A stretch of 48,042 nt of DNA from an uncultured Reyranella sp. (GCF_945957355.1 NZ_CAMFKM010000023.1:1-48042); one strand, 5' to 3'; positions 31,443-40,477 are shown, counted from the stretch's first letter. Notes: generated by a model from the sequence alone, not told the origin. A program made the numbers and translations.

Positions 31443-34400
31443 ATGACGATCTCGTCGCTGTTCATCCGCCGGCCGCGGCTGGCGTTCGTCATCTCCACGG
31501 TCATCACCATTGCCGGCATCATCGCCATGACGGCGATGCCGGTGGCGCAGTTCCCCGACATCGTGCCGCCGCAGGTGCGCGTCACCGCGACCTATCCCGG
31601 CGCCTCGGCCCAGGCGGTCGAGGAGAGCGTGGCGCAGGTCATCGAGGCGCAGGTGAACGGCGTCGAACGCATGATCTACATGAAGTCGACGTCGGGCGGC
31701 GACGGCAGCTACGCGCTGACCGTCAGCTTCGAGGTCGGCTCGAACCCCGACCTCAACACCGTCAACGTCACCAACCGGGTCAACCAGGCGCTCGCCCTGT
31801 TGCCGCCCGAAGTGCAGCGGCTGGGCGTCACCACCAAGAAGCAGTCCTCGGCACTGCTGCAGGTCGTGGCCGTCTATTCGCCCAACGGCTCGCGCGATGC
31901 GCTGTTCCTGTCGAACTTCACGACGATCACCCTGCTCGACACGCTGCGGCGCGTGCCCGGCGTCGGCGACGCCACCCTGTTCGGCGCGCTCGACTATTCC
32001 ATGCGCATCTGGCTGAACCTCGAGCGCATGGCGAGTCTCGACATCACCCCCAATGAGGTGGTGCAGGCGGTGCAGGCCCAGAACGTCCAGGCCGCCGTCG
32101 GCCTGGTGGGTGCGGCGCCGCTGCTCGACGATGTCAGCTTCCAGCTGAACATCACGACGCAGGGCCGCCTCGTCACCACCGAGGAGTTCGAGAACATCGT
32201 GGTGCGCGCCAAGTCCGATGGCGCGATGGTCCGCGTCAAGGACATCGCCCGGGTCGAGCTGGGCGCCAAGACCAGCGACCAGGTCGGGCGCTACAACGGC
32301 CAGGCGGCGGCCGGCATCCAGATCTACCAGCTGCCCGGCGCCAACGCGCTGGCCACCGCGCAGGGCGTGCGCGACGCGATCAAGGCGCTGGAGCCGCGCT
32401 TCCCCGAGGATGTCGCCTACAACGTCATGTACGACACGACCGTGTTCGTGCAGGCCACGATCAAGAGCGTGATCAAGACGCTGATCGAGGCCTTCGTGCT
32501 GGTCGGCATCGTCGTCTTCATCTTCCTCGGCAACCTGCGCGCCACCCTGATCCCGATCATCGCCGTGCCGGTGGCGCTGATCGGCACCTTCGCCGTCATG
32601 CTGGCGCTGGGCTATTCGGCCAACACGATCTCGCTGCTGGCGCTGGTGCTGGCCATCGGCATCGTGGTCGACGACGCCATCGTCGTGGTCGAGGCGGTCG
32701 AGCACATCCTTGAGCACGAGCCAGAGCTCACGGTCGCCCAGGCGACCGAGAAGGCGATGGGCCAGGTCACCGGGCCGATCATCGCCATCACCCTGGTGCT
32801 GCTGTCGGTCTTCATCCCGACCGCCTTCATCCCCGGCATCTCGGGCCAGCTCTACGCCCAGTTCGCCGTGGCCGTGTCGGTCTCGATGATCATCTCGGCG
32901 ATCAATGCGCTTTCGCTGTCGCCGGCGCTCTGCTCGCTGATCCTGCGCCACCGCAAGAAGCCGACCGGGATCATGGGCTGGATGCAGGGCCGCATCGACA
33001 GGACGCGCGACGGCTACACCAGGGTCGTGACGCCGCTGGCGCGGCGCGGCATCGTAGCCCTCCTTCTGGTCGTGGGCTTCGCCGCCGCGACCGGCGGCAT
33101 CGGCTCCATGGTGCCGTCGGGCTTCCTGCCCGACGAGGACCAGGGCGCCTTCATGGCCGAGGTGCAGCTTCCCGACGCCGCGTCGACCAACCGCACGCTG
33201 GCGGCCGTCGAGGAAGTCGAGAAAACCATCGCCGACAAGCCCTGGAAGCAGAGCGTCTTCACCGTTTCGGGCTACAGCATGATCGACGGCCTGGCGCTGC
33301 CCAACCGTGCCCTGGTCGTGGTCGAGCTGAAGCCGTTTGACCAGAGGAAGGATCCCGCGCTCTCGGTGTTCCACGCACTGAAGGAACTCAATGTCGCCTT
33401 CAGCCAGATCGCCTCGGCCAACGTCTTCGCCTTCAACCTGCCGCCGATCATGGGTCTGGGCAATTCGGCGGGCTTCGAGTTCGTGGTGCAATCGCTTGCC
33501 GGCGCCTCGCCGACCGACCTCGCGGCCGTCGCGCGGGGCGTGATGATCTCGGCGCAGGAAGTGCCGGAACTGGCGGGCGTCTATACGACCTACAGCGCCT
33601 CGACACCGCAGATCAATCTCAAGCTCGATCGCGAGCGTGCGCAGGCGCTTGGCATCTCGATCTCCGACATCTTCTCGGCGATGCAGACGTCGCTGGGCGG
33701 CGCCTACACCAACGACTTCAACCTGTTCGGCCGCACCTGGCAGGTGAAGGTTCAGGCCGACGCGTCGGATCGCAGCAAGGTGAACGACGTCTTCCGCGTG
33801 CGCGTGCGCGCGGCGAGCGGCGAGTTGGTGCCCCTGCAGGCGGTAGCCAACATCGAGATGGTCACCGCGCCTTCCTCGGTCGTCCGCTACAACAACCTGC
33901 GCTCGGTGGTGGTGAACGGCGCGCCCGCGCCGGGCTACTCCTCGGGCGACGCCATCGCCGCCATGGAAAAGCTCGCGACGCGCACCCTGCCGGCCGGCTA
34001 CGGCTTCGAATGGACGGGGACGGCGCTACAGGAGAAGGCCGCGAGCGGCCAGACCGGCTTCATCCTGGGTCTCGCCGTCGTCTTCGCCTACCTGTTCCTG
34101 GTCGGCCTCTACGAGAGCACGGCGATCCCGGTGGCGGCGCTGCTGTCGGTCATCGTCGGCCTGTTCGGCGCCGTGACGGCGCTGCTGATCGCCGGTCTCG
34201 ACAACAACATCTTCGCCCAGATCGGCATCGTGGTGCTGATCGCACTCGCCGCCAAGAACGCCATCCTGATCATCGAGTTCGCGATGGCCGAGCGCGAGAA
34301 GGGCGCCGACGTGGTCACCGCGGCGACCACGGCCGCCAGCCTGCGCTTCCGGGCGGTCATGATGACCTCCTTCGCCTTCATCCTCGGCCTGGTGCCTCTG

Positions 34401-34601
34401 GTCATCTCCTCGGGCGCGGGCGCCGCCACGCAACGTGCCGTCGGCACCGCGGTATTCGGCGGCATGATCGCCGCGTCGTTCCTTGGCATCTTCGTGATCC
34501 CGGGCCTCTACGTGGCGTTCCAGCGCTTCCGCGAGACGGTGAAGGGCTGGATGGGCGTCAAGCCGACGACGGCACCGCCGGCGACGAAGACGGAGCACTG
34601 A
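31443..34601 (+). CDS. RND efflux permease, HAE1/AcrB family
   Basis: The 1052-residue inner-membrane pump has the AcrB plan: MTISSLFIRRPRLAFVISTV, two large periplasmic loops and twelve membrane helices. Proton-relay residues are Asp410-Asp411 in GIVVDDAIVVVEAVEHI and Lys938 in AAKNAILIIEFAMAERE, matching AcrB Asp407, Asp408 and Lys940. PGASAQAVEESVAQVIE and STNRTLAAVEEVEKTI are recognisable porter-domain segments. Substrates cannot be predicted; HAE1 pumps usually export hydrophobic or amphiphilic drugs. No TolC-like outer-membrane gene and no local regulator are nearby, so a shared outer-membrane factor is expected. Confidence 0.96.
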   Translation: MTISSLFIRRPRLAFVISTVITIAGIIAMTAMPVAQFPDIVPPQVRVTATYPGASAQAVEESVAQVIEAQVNGVERMIYMKSTSGGDGSYALTVSFEVGSNPDLNTVNVTNRVNQALALLPPEVQRLGVTTKKQSSALLQVVAVYSPNGSRDALFLSNFTTITLLDTLRRVPGVGDATLFGALDYSMRIWLNLERMASLDITPNEVVQAVQAQNVQAAVGLVGAAPLLDDVSFQLNITTQGRLVTTEEFENIVVRAKSDGAMVRVKDIARVELGAKTSDQVGRYNGQAAAGIQIYQLPGANALATAQGVRDAIKALEPRFPEDVAYNVMYDTTVFVQATIKSVIKTLIEAFVLVGIVVFIFLGNLRATLIPIIAVPVALIGTFAVMLALGYSANTISLLALVLAIGIVVDDAIVVVEAVEHILEHEPELTVAQATEKAMGQVTGPIIAITLVLLSVFIPTAFIPGISGQLYAQFAVAVSVSMIISAINALSLSPALCSLILRHRKKPTGIMGWMQGRIDRTRDGYTRVVTPLARRGIVALLLVVGFAAATGGIGSMVPSGFLPDEDQGAFMAEVQLPDAASTNRTLAAVEEVEKTIADKPWKQSVFTVSGYSMIDGLALPNRALVVVELKPFDQRKDPALSVFHALKELNVAFSQIASANVFAFNLPPIMGLGNSAGFEFVVQSLAGASPTDLAAVARGVMISAQEVPELAGVYTTYSASTPQINLKLDRERAQALGISISDIFSAMQTSLGGAYTNDFNLFGRTWQVKVQADASDRSKVNDVFRVRVRAASGELVPLQAVANIEMVTAPSSVVRYNNLRSVVVNGAPAPGYSSGDAIAAMEKLATRTLPAGYGFEWTGTALQEKAASGQTGFILGLAVVFAYLFLVGLYESTAIPVAALLSVIVGLFGAVTALLIAGLDNNIFAQIGIVVLIALAAKNAILIIEFAMAEREKGADVVTAATTAASLRFRAVMMTSFAFILGLVPLVISSGAGAATQRAVGTAVFGGMIAASFLGIFVIPGLYVAFQRFRETVKGWMGVKPTTAPPATKTEH

Positions 34602-34612
34602 CTCGCGTTAGC

Positions 34613-35425
34613 TCAGCGGCCGAGCCACGGCGGGACCGGACCGGCCGCGGGGGTCTCCGGATGGACGGCCATCTCGTCGACCTCGGCACATTCGGCCTCG
34701 GAAAGGGAGTGATGCGCCGCGGTCGCTTGCCGCCACGTATCCCAATCGGACGTTTCGCGTCCATTCACCGAGTGGTGGTCGCGGACGACGTTGACCCGGA
34801 CGAACCACAAGCCGCTTGCCTGCGAACCATGCCCGAAGGTCATGGGATCGGCCTCGCCCGCACGACAACGCCGCCACGCTTCACCGGCAGTGATGAACAT
34901 GTCGTCGGGCAAGTTCGTGAGATCGAAACCGATGTCCAGACGCGGCGCGATGATGGGATCGAGCTGGGCGTCCGCACGGCACCAGCGACCGTCATGCCAG
35001 TACTCGCAGATCCAGTGATCTTCCCAGTCCCTCTTGAAGTAGGCCGCAAAGCCGCAGCGCACGCGTGCCGGCACGCCTTGCTGGCGCAGCATGCCGCACA
35101 GCATCAATGCGTAGTCGCGACAGGTGCCGACCGCACGCCGGTCCGGAGCCCGCTCCTCGGTCATCGCAGACCCGTCGAGTTCGGCGATCTGCCGGAGCCG
35201 GCTGGCCATCGGCAGGGTCTCGCGCGACACGGTCTGGAACTGCGACTCGTCTACGCCATAGGCCGCGATCCAGTCCGAATGGATCAGCACGCCCTGCGCG
35301 ATCCGGCAGAGCGCCGCGACATCGACGGGCAATCCGTCGAAGTTCAATGACCCAGCGCCGGGCGCCGACATCGGGCCGTGATTTCGCCAACGCTCGGGAC
35401 TTGCCATGGTCGTCATGCCGACCAT
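34613..35425 (-). CDS. Transglutaminase-like domain protein
   Basis: The 270-residue protein contains a papain-like transglutaminase core. The nucleophile Cys is in VGTCRDYALMLCGMLRQQG, followed by DHWICEYWHDGRW with the His, and CRADAQLDP with the Asp. The domain occupies about 95-165. The remaining C-terminal part has no recognised domain. No signal peptide is visible. Bacterial members are cysteine proteases or amide hydrolases in the cytoplasm; the substrate is unknown. The start is uncertain among Met1, Met4, Met7 and Met19 because none has a good ribosome binding site. It is convergent with the RND permease (11 bp between stops) and lies just after rutA on the same strand. Confidence 0.82.
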   Translation of the reverse strand: MVGMTTMASPERWRNHGPMSAPGAGSLNFDGLPVDVAALCRIAQGVLIHSDWIAAYGVDESQFQTVSRETLPMASRLRQIAELDGSAMTEERAPDRRAVGTCRDYALMLCGMLRQQGVPARVRCGFAAYFKRDWEDHWICEYWHDGRWCRADAQLDPIIAPRLDIGFDLTNLPDDMFITAGEAWRRCRAGEADPMTFGHGSQASGLWFVRVNVVRDHHSVNGRETSDWDTWRQATAAHHSLSEAECAEVDEMAVHPETPAAGPVPPWLGR

Positions 35426-35452
35426 GCTAGCAGATCGGCCGGGAAGCCGCCC

Positions 35453-36538
35453 TCAGGCGGCAGCTTTGACCAGGCGGTCGCTGCGGCACTTCATCAGCGG
35501 CTGGATGTGCTGGCCGAACTGGTCCATGCCGGCCAGGAAATCGTCGAAGGTCAGCATGATGCCCTTGGTCCCGGGCACGGTGGCGCATTCGTCGAGCATC
35601 CTGGCCACGCTGGCGTAGGAGCCGACCAGGGTGCCCATGTTAAAGTTGATGGCCCCTTCCGGCGCCGAGATCGCCTTGGCGGTGCCGCCTTCGGCCGCAT
35701 TGGGATCGGCGTCTGCCTGGCCCGACATCCAGGCCATCGCCCCCATATCGGCGCCCTCGTTGTAGAGTTTCCACTTGGCCATCGCCTTCTCGTCGGTCTC
35801 GTCGGCGATCACCATCATCAGCACGTAGTTGCCGACGTCGCGGCCGGTCTTTGCCGCGGCCTCGACCATCAGCTGGTTGGTCGGCGCATGGGCGGTCGGC
35901 GTATTCACGCCCTTGCCCAGGGTGAAGTTGTAGTTGCAGTAGGTCGCGCCGAATTCCATGCCGCGCGGGCTCTGGCCGGCGCTGACGATCTTGATCGGCT
36001 CCTTCGGACGCGGGGAGAGCTTGCAGTCCGACATCTGGAAGTACTTGCCCTTGAAGTCGGACGTGCCGGTCTCCCAGAGCTCCTTCATCACCGTCACGAA
36101 CTCGGTCGAGTAGTCGTAGCGATAGCCGAAATACGCCTCGCCCGGCCACAGGCCCATCTGCTCGTATTCGTCCTTGGCCCAGCCCGACACGATGTTGACG
36201 CCGAAACGGCCGTGCGAGATCGAATCGATGGTCGAGGCCATGCGCGCGATGATGGCGGGCGGGATGGTGAGCACCGCGACCGAGGCGTAGAGCCGGATGC
36301 GCTCGGTCACTGCGGCGAGACCGGCCATCAGGGTGAAGGATTCGAGATTGTGGTCCCAGAACTCGCTCTCGCCACCGAAGCCGCGCAGCTTGATCATCGA
36401 CAGGGCAAAATCGAGCCCGTAGCCCTCGGCCTTCTGCACGATCTGCCGGTTGAGATCGAAGCTCGGCATGTATTGCGGCGACGTGGTGGAGATCAGCCAG
36501 CCATTGTTTCCGATCGGAATGAACACACCGATGTCCAT
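35453..36538 (-). CDS. rutA: Pyrimidine monooxygenase RutA-type flavoenzyme
   Basis: I chose ATG 36538 (MDIGVFIPIGNNGWLISTTS) with GAGGAGGG upstream, giving 361 residues; the open frame extends to 38125 without support. Recalled RutA segments match almost word for word: FALSMIKLRGFGG, DHNLESFTLMAGLAAVT, GKGVNTPTAHAPT, NMGTLVGSYASVARMLDE and LTFDDFLAGMDQFGQHIQPL. RutA is a luciferase-like FMN enzyme that opens the uracil ring with O2 between N3 and C4. Here rutB to rutG do not follow; a VOC dioxygenase-like gene lies 47 bp upstream on the same strand. The substrate may be uracil or a related cyclic amide. Confidence 0.9.
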   Translation of the reverse strand: MDIGVFIPIGNNGWLISTTSPQYMPSFDLNRQIVQKAEGYGLDFALSMIKLRGFGGESEFWDHNLESFTLMAGLAAVTERIRLYASVAVLTIPPAIIARMASTIDSISHGRFGVNIVSGWAKDEYEQMGLWPGEAYFGYRYDYSTEFVTVMKELWETGTSDFKGKYFQMSDCKLSPRPKEPIKIVSAGQSPRGMEFGATYCNYNFTLGKGVNTPTAHAPTNQLMVEAAAKTGRDVGNYVLMMVIADETDEKAMAKWKLYNEGADMGAMAWMSGQADADPNAAEGGTAKAISAPEGAINFNMGTLVGSYASVARMLDECATVPGTKGIMLTFDDFLAGMDQFGQHIQPLMKCRSDRLVKAAA

Positions 36539-36585
36539 GGAGCCCTCCTCGACTATGAGCTCCCGGCAGCAAGCGGCATGCCAGC

Positions 36586-37137
36586 CTAGCGGTCGGAAAT
36601 GCGCCTCTCGAGCTCGGAATCGTGCAGGGTCGTGTCCTGCCCCGGCGGCGCGATGCGCACGGCATCCTCCAGGGTCACGGTCTGGCGCCACTCCTCGGGC
36701 GGCCGGGCACGATCGTCGGAGCCGATCTGGTCGACGCCCCAGTAGAGTTCGAGATGGTGGCCGTCGGGATCGAGGAACTCGACCGAGACCTGGCAGCCCG
36801 CCCGGCGGCGGCCCTCGTAGACGACCTCGACACCGCGCGCCTTGAGATGATCGCGCGCGCGGAACACCTCGTCGAGCGTGGCGAGTTCGAAGGCCAGGTG
36901 ATGCAGCGTCCGTGCCTGGGCGTCCGCAGCCGGTGCGCCACCGACCAGCGCCAGGCAATGATGGTCCCCATTGGAGCGCAGGAACACCATGCCGCCCGGC
37001 ATCATGCTGCCGGGATAGACATCTGAGACCTTGAAGCCCAGCACCTCGGTGTAGAAGCGCCGCGACCGGTCCAGGTCGGCGACGTTCACAACCGCATGGC
37101 CGAGCTTCTGGACCTTGAAGGGCAAACCCTGAGGCAT
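36586..37137 (-). CDS. VOC-family protein with extradiol-dioxygenase-type metal site
   Basis: The 183-residue protein has two VOC modules. Candidate metal ligands are His14 (LGHAVVNVADLDRSRRFY), His80 (LHHLAFELATLDEV) and Glu130 (DPDGHHLELYW), the His-His-Glu facial triad of extradiol ring-cleavage dioxygenases and related enzymes. A short C-terminal extension (from residue 134) is charged. It precedes rutA by 47 bp on the same strand, so it probably acts on a neighbouring intermediate, perhaps in ring cleavage of a heteroaromatic diol. The start codon is 68 bp from the chosen amidase start on the other strand, so the two share one compact promoter region. Confidence 0.85.
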   Translation of the reverse strand: MPQGLPFKVQKLGHAVVNVADLDRSRRFYTEVLGFKVSDVYPGSMMPGGMVFLRSNGDHHCLALVGGAPAADAQARTLHHLAFELATLDEVFRARDHLKARGVEVVYEGRRRAGCQVSVEFLDPDGHHLELYWGVDQIGSDDRARPPEEWRQTVTLEDAVRIAPPGQDTTLHDSELERRISDR

Positions 37138-37204
37138 GAACGGCTACCTTTCCGTGCGGGGCTCGGTCATCATGCGCCCAACGAACCGGAAGGGGAACGA
37201 GCGC

Positions 37205-38479
37205 ATGGCGAAATCGCCCAACAAGCTGTCGGCCAGCGAAGCGATCCTGCGCATGTCGCAGAAGCGCCTGAAGGCGCGCGATCTCGTCGAGGCCTGCCTC
37301 GACCGCATTGAGTTGCGCGAGGGCCAGGTCCACGCCTGGGAGGCACTCGACGCCGACGGCGCCCGCAAGCGCGCCGACATGCTCGACAAGCGCGCCAGGC
37401 CGGTGGGGCCGCTGCATGGCATCCCGCTCGCCGTGAAGGACATCATCTCGACCAAGACCATGCCGACCACCTGCGGCTCGCCGATCTACCGCGACCATGT
37501 CGCGGGCCGAGACGCCGCCTGCGTGACGCAGCTCGTGAACGCCGGCGCCATCGTGCTCGGCAAGTCGGTGACGACGGAGTTCGCCGGCGCCCATGCCGGC
37601 AAGACGCACAATCCGCACAACCTGCGGCACACGCCGGGCGGTTCCTCCTCGGGCTCGGCTGCTGCGGTCGCCGACACGATGGTCCCGATCGGGTATGGCA
37701 CGCAGACCTCGGGATCGGTGATCCGGCCCGGCGCCTTCAACGGCGTCGTGGCCTACAAGGGCACCTACGGCTGGGCCGACACCACGGGCATCAAGACCTA
37801 CGCCAAGAGCCTCGACACGCTGGGCTTCTTTACGCGCACGGCCAACGACCTGGCGCTGATCCGCGCCGCCTACGGCCATGCCCCGGCCGATCCGCCGCTC
37901 CACGCGCCGCGCATCGGTTTCTGCCGCACCCTGTGGTGGGATCAGGCCGAGCCGTACAACAGGAAGAACATCGAGGTCGCCGCCCGCACCTTGCGAGCCG
38001 GCGGCGCCAAGGTGCGGCAATGGGAAATGCCCGACAGCTGGGGGCCCCTCATCACCGCGCACAACCGGGTGATGACCAAGGAGGCGACCCAGCATTATGG
38101 GCCGGAACGCACCCGCTTCCCCCACCTCCTGTCACCCGGCCTGACGGCCAGCCTCGAGGTGGGCGACAGCGTCACCTCGGCCCAGCTCGCCGATGCCAAG
38201 AAGTGCAAGCGCCGGGCATTGGCCGATCTCGCCCAGGTATGGGAACGCTTCGACTTCCTGCTGGCCCCAGCCGCCCGCGGCGAAGCGCCGGCGGGACTGG
38301 GCTACACCGGCGATCCGATCTTCAACCGGTTCTGGACCCTGCTCGGCACGCCGTGCATCGCCCTGCCCTTCAATGCCGGACCCTTCGGCCTGCCCCTGTC
38401 GGTGCAGTTGATCGCGCCACTGCGCGACGACGACCAGCTCATCGCCTGGGCGCGCTGGGTGGAGGCCCGCCTCTCTTGA
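37205..38479 (+). CDS. Amidase signature family enzyme
   Basis: I chose ATG 37205 (MAKSPNKLSASEAILRMSQK) with AAGGGGAACG upstream, giving 424 residues; the frame opens farther to 37136. The Ser-cisSer-Lys triad is visible: Lys78 in GIPLAVKDIISTKTMP, cis-Ser147 in HTPGGSSSGSAAAVAD and nucleophile Ser171 in GTQTSGSVIRPGAFNG. It hydrolyses an amide to acid and ammonia in the cytoplasm. The aspartate-dehydrogenase-like gene overlaps its stop by 4 nt, so both probably handle nitrogen released from the same substrate. The exact amide is unknown. Confidence 0.92.
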   Translation: MAKSPNKLSASEAILRMSQKRLKARDLVEACLDRIELREGQVHAWEALDADGARKRADMLDKRARPVGPLHGIPLAVKDIISTKTMPTTCGSPIYRDHVAGRDAACVTQLVNAGAIVLGKSVTTEFAGAHAGKTHNPHNLRHTPGGSSSGSAAAVADTMVPIGYGTQTSGSVIRPGAFNGVVAYKGTYGWADTTGIKTYAKSLDTLGFFTRTANDLALIRAAYGHAPADPPLHAPRIGFCRTLWWDQAEPYNRKNIEVAARTLRAGGAKVRQWEMPDSWGPLITAHNRVMTKEATQHYGPERTRFPHLLSPGLTASLEVGDSVTSAQLADAKKCKRRALADLAQVWERFDFLLAPAARGEAPAGLGYTGDPIFNRFWTLLGTPCIALPFNAGPFGLPLSVQLIAPLRDDDQLIAWARWVEARLS

Positions 38480-39246
38480 AGCTCGGAATGATCGGCTACG
38501 GCGCGATCGGCAAGCATGTCGAAGCGGCCGGCCTCGAGAATATCGAACTGGTCTCTGTGCTCGTGCGCCGGCCGCGACAGGAAGGCGTGCTCACGCACGA
38601 GCCCGACCGGTTCTTCGCGCACGACTTCGATGCGGTGGCCGAATGCGCTGGTCACGAAGCGGTGCGCGTGCACGGCCAGCGCGTGCTGGAGAGCGGCACG
38701 GACTTCCTCGTGACATCTGTCGGCGCCTTCACCGACACCATCCTGTTCGACCGGCTGCTGGCCGCAGCGAAGGCGAACGGTGCGCGACTGATCCTGCCGT
38801 CGGGCGGCATCGGCGCGCTCGACATCTTGAGCAGCGCCGCCGTCGGCGGACTGGAGAGCGTCACCGTGACCGTGCGCAAGGATCCATCGGCCTGGAAGGG
38901 CACGATCGCCGAGACACTGGTCGATCTCGATGCGCTGAAAATGCCGCATACGGTGTTCGATGGGCCTGTGCGCGAGGGCGCCCGCCTCTATCCGCAGAAC
39001 GTAAACATCTCGGCCGCGGCCGCGATCGCCGGCCTTGGCCTCGACGAAACCCGCGTCGTCATCGTGGCCGATCCGACCATCACCACGCACATCGTCGAGC
39101 TGGAAGCCAAGGGCGCCTTCGGCCGTTTCACCTTCATGGAAGACGTGACGATCAGCGAGGAGAACCGCAAGACCGGCAAGCTGGTCGCCATGGCGATGGT
39201 GAAGTCGGTGCGCCAACTCGCGTCGACGCTCGTAGTCGCCGCCTGA
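38476..39246 (+). CDS. Aspartate dehydrogenase-like protein (NadX family)
   Basis: I chose TTG 38476, overlapping the amidase TGA as TTGA; this gives 256 residues, standard for L-aspartate dehydrogenase. An ATG four codons later would remove the first beta strand. The Rossmann motif is LGMIGYGAIGKHVE (3-16), followed by SVGAFTD, then ILPSGGIGALDIL near 110. RLYPQNVNISAAAAIAGLGL and ADPTITTHIVELEAKGAFG carry the family active-site His. Known members deaminate L-aspartate to iminoaspartate/oxaloacetate with NAD(P)+. Here the true substrate may be another amino acid formed in the pathway. It is convergent with an enolase-family gene, 3 bp apart. Confidence 0.85.
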   Translation: MKLGMIGYGAIGKHVEAAGLENIELVSVLVRRPRQEGVLTHEPDRFFAHDFDAVAECAGHEAVRVHGQRVLESGTDFLVTSVGAFTDTILFDRLLAAAKANGARLILPSGGIGALDILSSAAVGGLESVTVTVRKDPSAWKGTIAETLVDLDALKMPHTVFDGPVREGARLYPQNVNISAAAAIAGLGLDETRVVIVADPTITTHIVELEAKGAFGRFTFMEDVTISEENRKTGKLVAMAMVKSVRQLASTLVVAA

Positions 39247-39249
39247 CGA

Positions 39250-40389
39250 TCAGACGTAGCCCGGTCCCTCGATGACCGGGTGGGCGATCAGGAACTGCTC
39301 GTCGATCTCGACGCCGATGCCAGGCTTGTCGAGCGGGCGGACGTTGCCGTCCTTGCCGATCTCCCAGGGCGCGCTGCCGAGCTCGTCGCGAAACTTGTTG
39401 GCCACCGAGAGATCGGCCTCGAAGTAGCCGCCGTTGTCGATCGACGCCAGGAAGTGGATCGACACGGCGTGATTGAGGCCGGTCATCGAACTGTGCGGAT
39501 GGATCGGCAGCTTCCACATCGAAGCCGCCGCAGCGATGCGCTGGACCTCGGTGATGCCGCCGCTCTTGGAAAGGTCCGGCTGCAGGATGGTGATGTTGCC
39601 ATCCTCGATGATCCGGTGAAACTCGAAGCGCGTGTAGTGGTTCTCGCCGGCCGCCAGCGGCGTCACGCCCCAACCCTTGGCCATCGCATAGGAGCGATGG
39701 TCGTGTGCCGGGAACGGTTCCTCCAGCCAGGAGATGCCCAGCTCGTCCATCGCCGGCATCACGCGGCGCACATCCTCGACCGTGTAGCCGGTGTTGGCGT
39801 CGGTCAGCAGCACCATGTCGTCGCCGAAGCGCCTGCGCACTGCGGTCATGCGCGCAATGTCGTTCTTCACGTTGTCGCCGACGCGCAGCTTCAGCGCCCT
39901 GTAGCCCGCCGCGACCATGGGTTCCGCCTCGTCGGCCAGCGACTCCGGCGCCTGGTAGCCCAGCGAGATGCCGCCGGCGTAAGCGGGCACCGGCTTGTTG
40001 GAGCCGCCCAGCAGCTTGTAGAGCGGCCAACCGACGGCCTTGCCCTTGATGTCCCACAGCGCCTGGTCGAGACCGCTCATTGCCATGGCGGTGGCGGCGC
40101 CCATCCCGTGGCTGCCGAGCTGGAACTTGTAGATCTTGGCCCAGATGCCGACCGTGTCGGTGGCGTCCATGCCGACCACGAAGCCCTTCAGGGTCGTGTT
40201 GATCAGGTGCCCGATACTGCCCGGCGAGCGCGCATGATGGCTTTCGCCCCAACCCACGATCCCGTCCTCGGTCGTCACCTTCACCATCACGCAGTCGCGC
40301 TTGGTCATGGTGCCAATGCCCAGCGACACCTGCAGCTCCTTCGGCACGCGATAGCTGGTCGGATAGGCCTTTACGTCGACGATTTTCAT
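39250..40389 (-). CDS. Mandelate racemase/muconate lactonizing enzyme family protein (copy 2)
   Basis: This is a 379-residue enolase-superfamily protein. Lys167-Leu-Arg169 (ALKLRVG) is the KxR base motif. Asp197 (LLTDANTGY), Glu223 (SWLEEPF) and Glu249 (AAGENHYTR) bind Mg2+. His298 (HPHSSMTGLNH) can be the second base. The pattern is of the mandelate-racemase subgroup, whose members racemise or dehydrate hydroxy acids, often sugar acids. GGGGAGGAC lies before the ATG. It is separated from the same-strand paralogue upstream by a palindromic repeat. Identity to copy 1 looks low, so a different substrate is expected. Confidence 0.92.
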   Translation of the reverse strand: MKIVDVKAYPTSYRVPKELQVSLGIGTMTKRDCVMVKVTTEDGIVGWGESHHARSPGSIGHLINTTLKGFVVGMDATDTVGIWAKIYKFQLGSHGMGAATAMAMSGLDQALWDIKGKAVGWPLYKLLGGSNKPVPAYAGGISLGYQAPESLADEAEPMVAAGYRALKLRVGDNVKNDIARMTAVRRRFGDDMVLLTDANTGYTVEDVRRVMPAMDELGISWLEEPFPAHDHRSYAMAKGWGVTPLAAGENHYTRFEFHRIIEDGNITILQPDLSKSGGITEVQRIAAAASMWKLPIHPHSSMTGLNHAVSIHFLASIDNGGYFEADLSVANKFRDELGSAPWEIGKDGNVRPLDKPGIGVEIDEQFLIAHPVIEGPGYV

Positions 40390-40405
40390 GAGAGTCCTCC
40401 CCGCC

Positions 40406-40477
40406 GGGGGCGCGCCACTCCAGTGGCGCGTCGTTGTTGCAGCAAGCGAAGACGCGTCACTGGAGTGACGCGCCCCC
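40406..40477. repeat. Bimodular palindrome between two enolase-superfamily genes
   Basis: The left half, 40406-40430, is GGGGG plus a 20-bp palindrome with a 9-bp stem. The right half, 40453-40477, is a second 20-bp palindrome plus CCCCC. The two halves are inverted copies matching at 23 of 25 positions. The two differences (C/T and G/A) are placed so that each half keeps its own perfect stem. It lies 3 bp after the stop of copy 1 and 16 bp before the start of copy 2, just upstream of its ribosome binding site. It may be a dispersed repeat that also modulates the downstream gene in the transcript. Confidence 0.75.

Noticed and set aside
31299..33491. A 730-codon minus-strand open frame opposite the RND genes
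   Set aside because: It is rich in His, Arg, Asp and Gly as in other shadow frames; the plus-strand pump has intact functional residues.
34604..34632. GTTAGCTCAGCGG resembles a tRNA D-arm
   Set aside because: It lies across the end of the transglutaminase gene, and there is no anticodon or T-arm, so a tRNA is not supported.
36539..38125. Long N-terminal extension of the rutA frame
   Set aside because: RutA homology starts exactly at ATG 36538, which has a strong ribosome binding site; the extension lies antisense to the VOC and amidase genes or runs across them.
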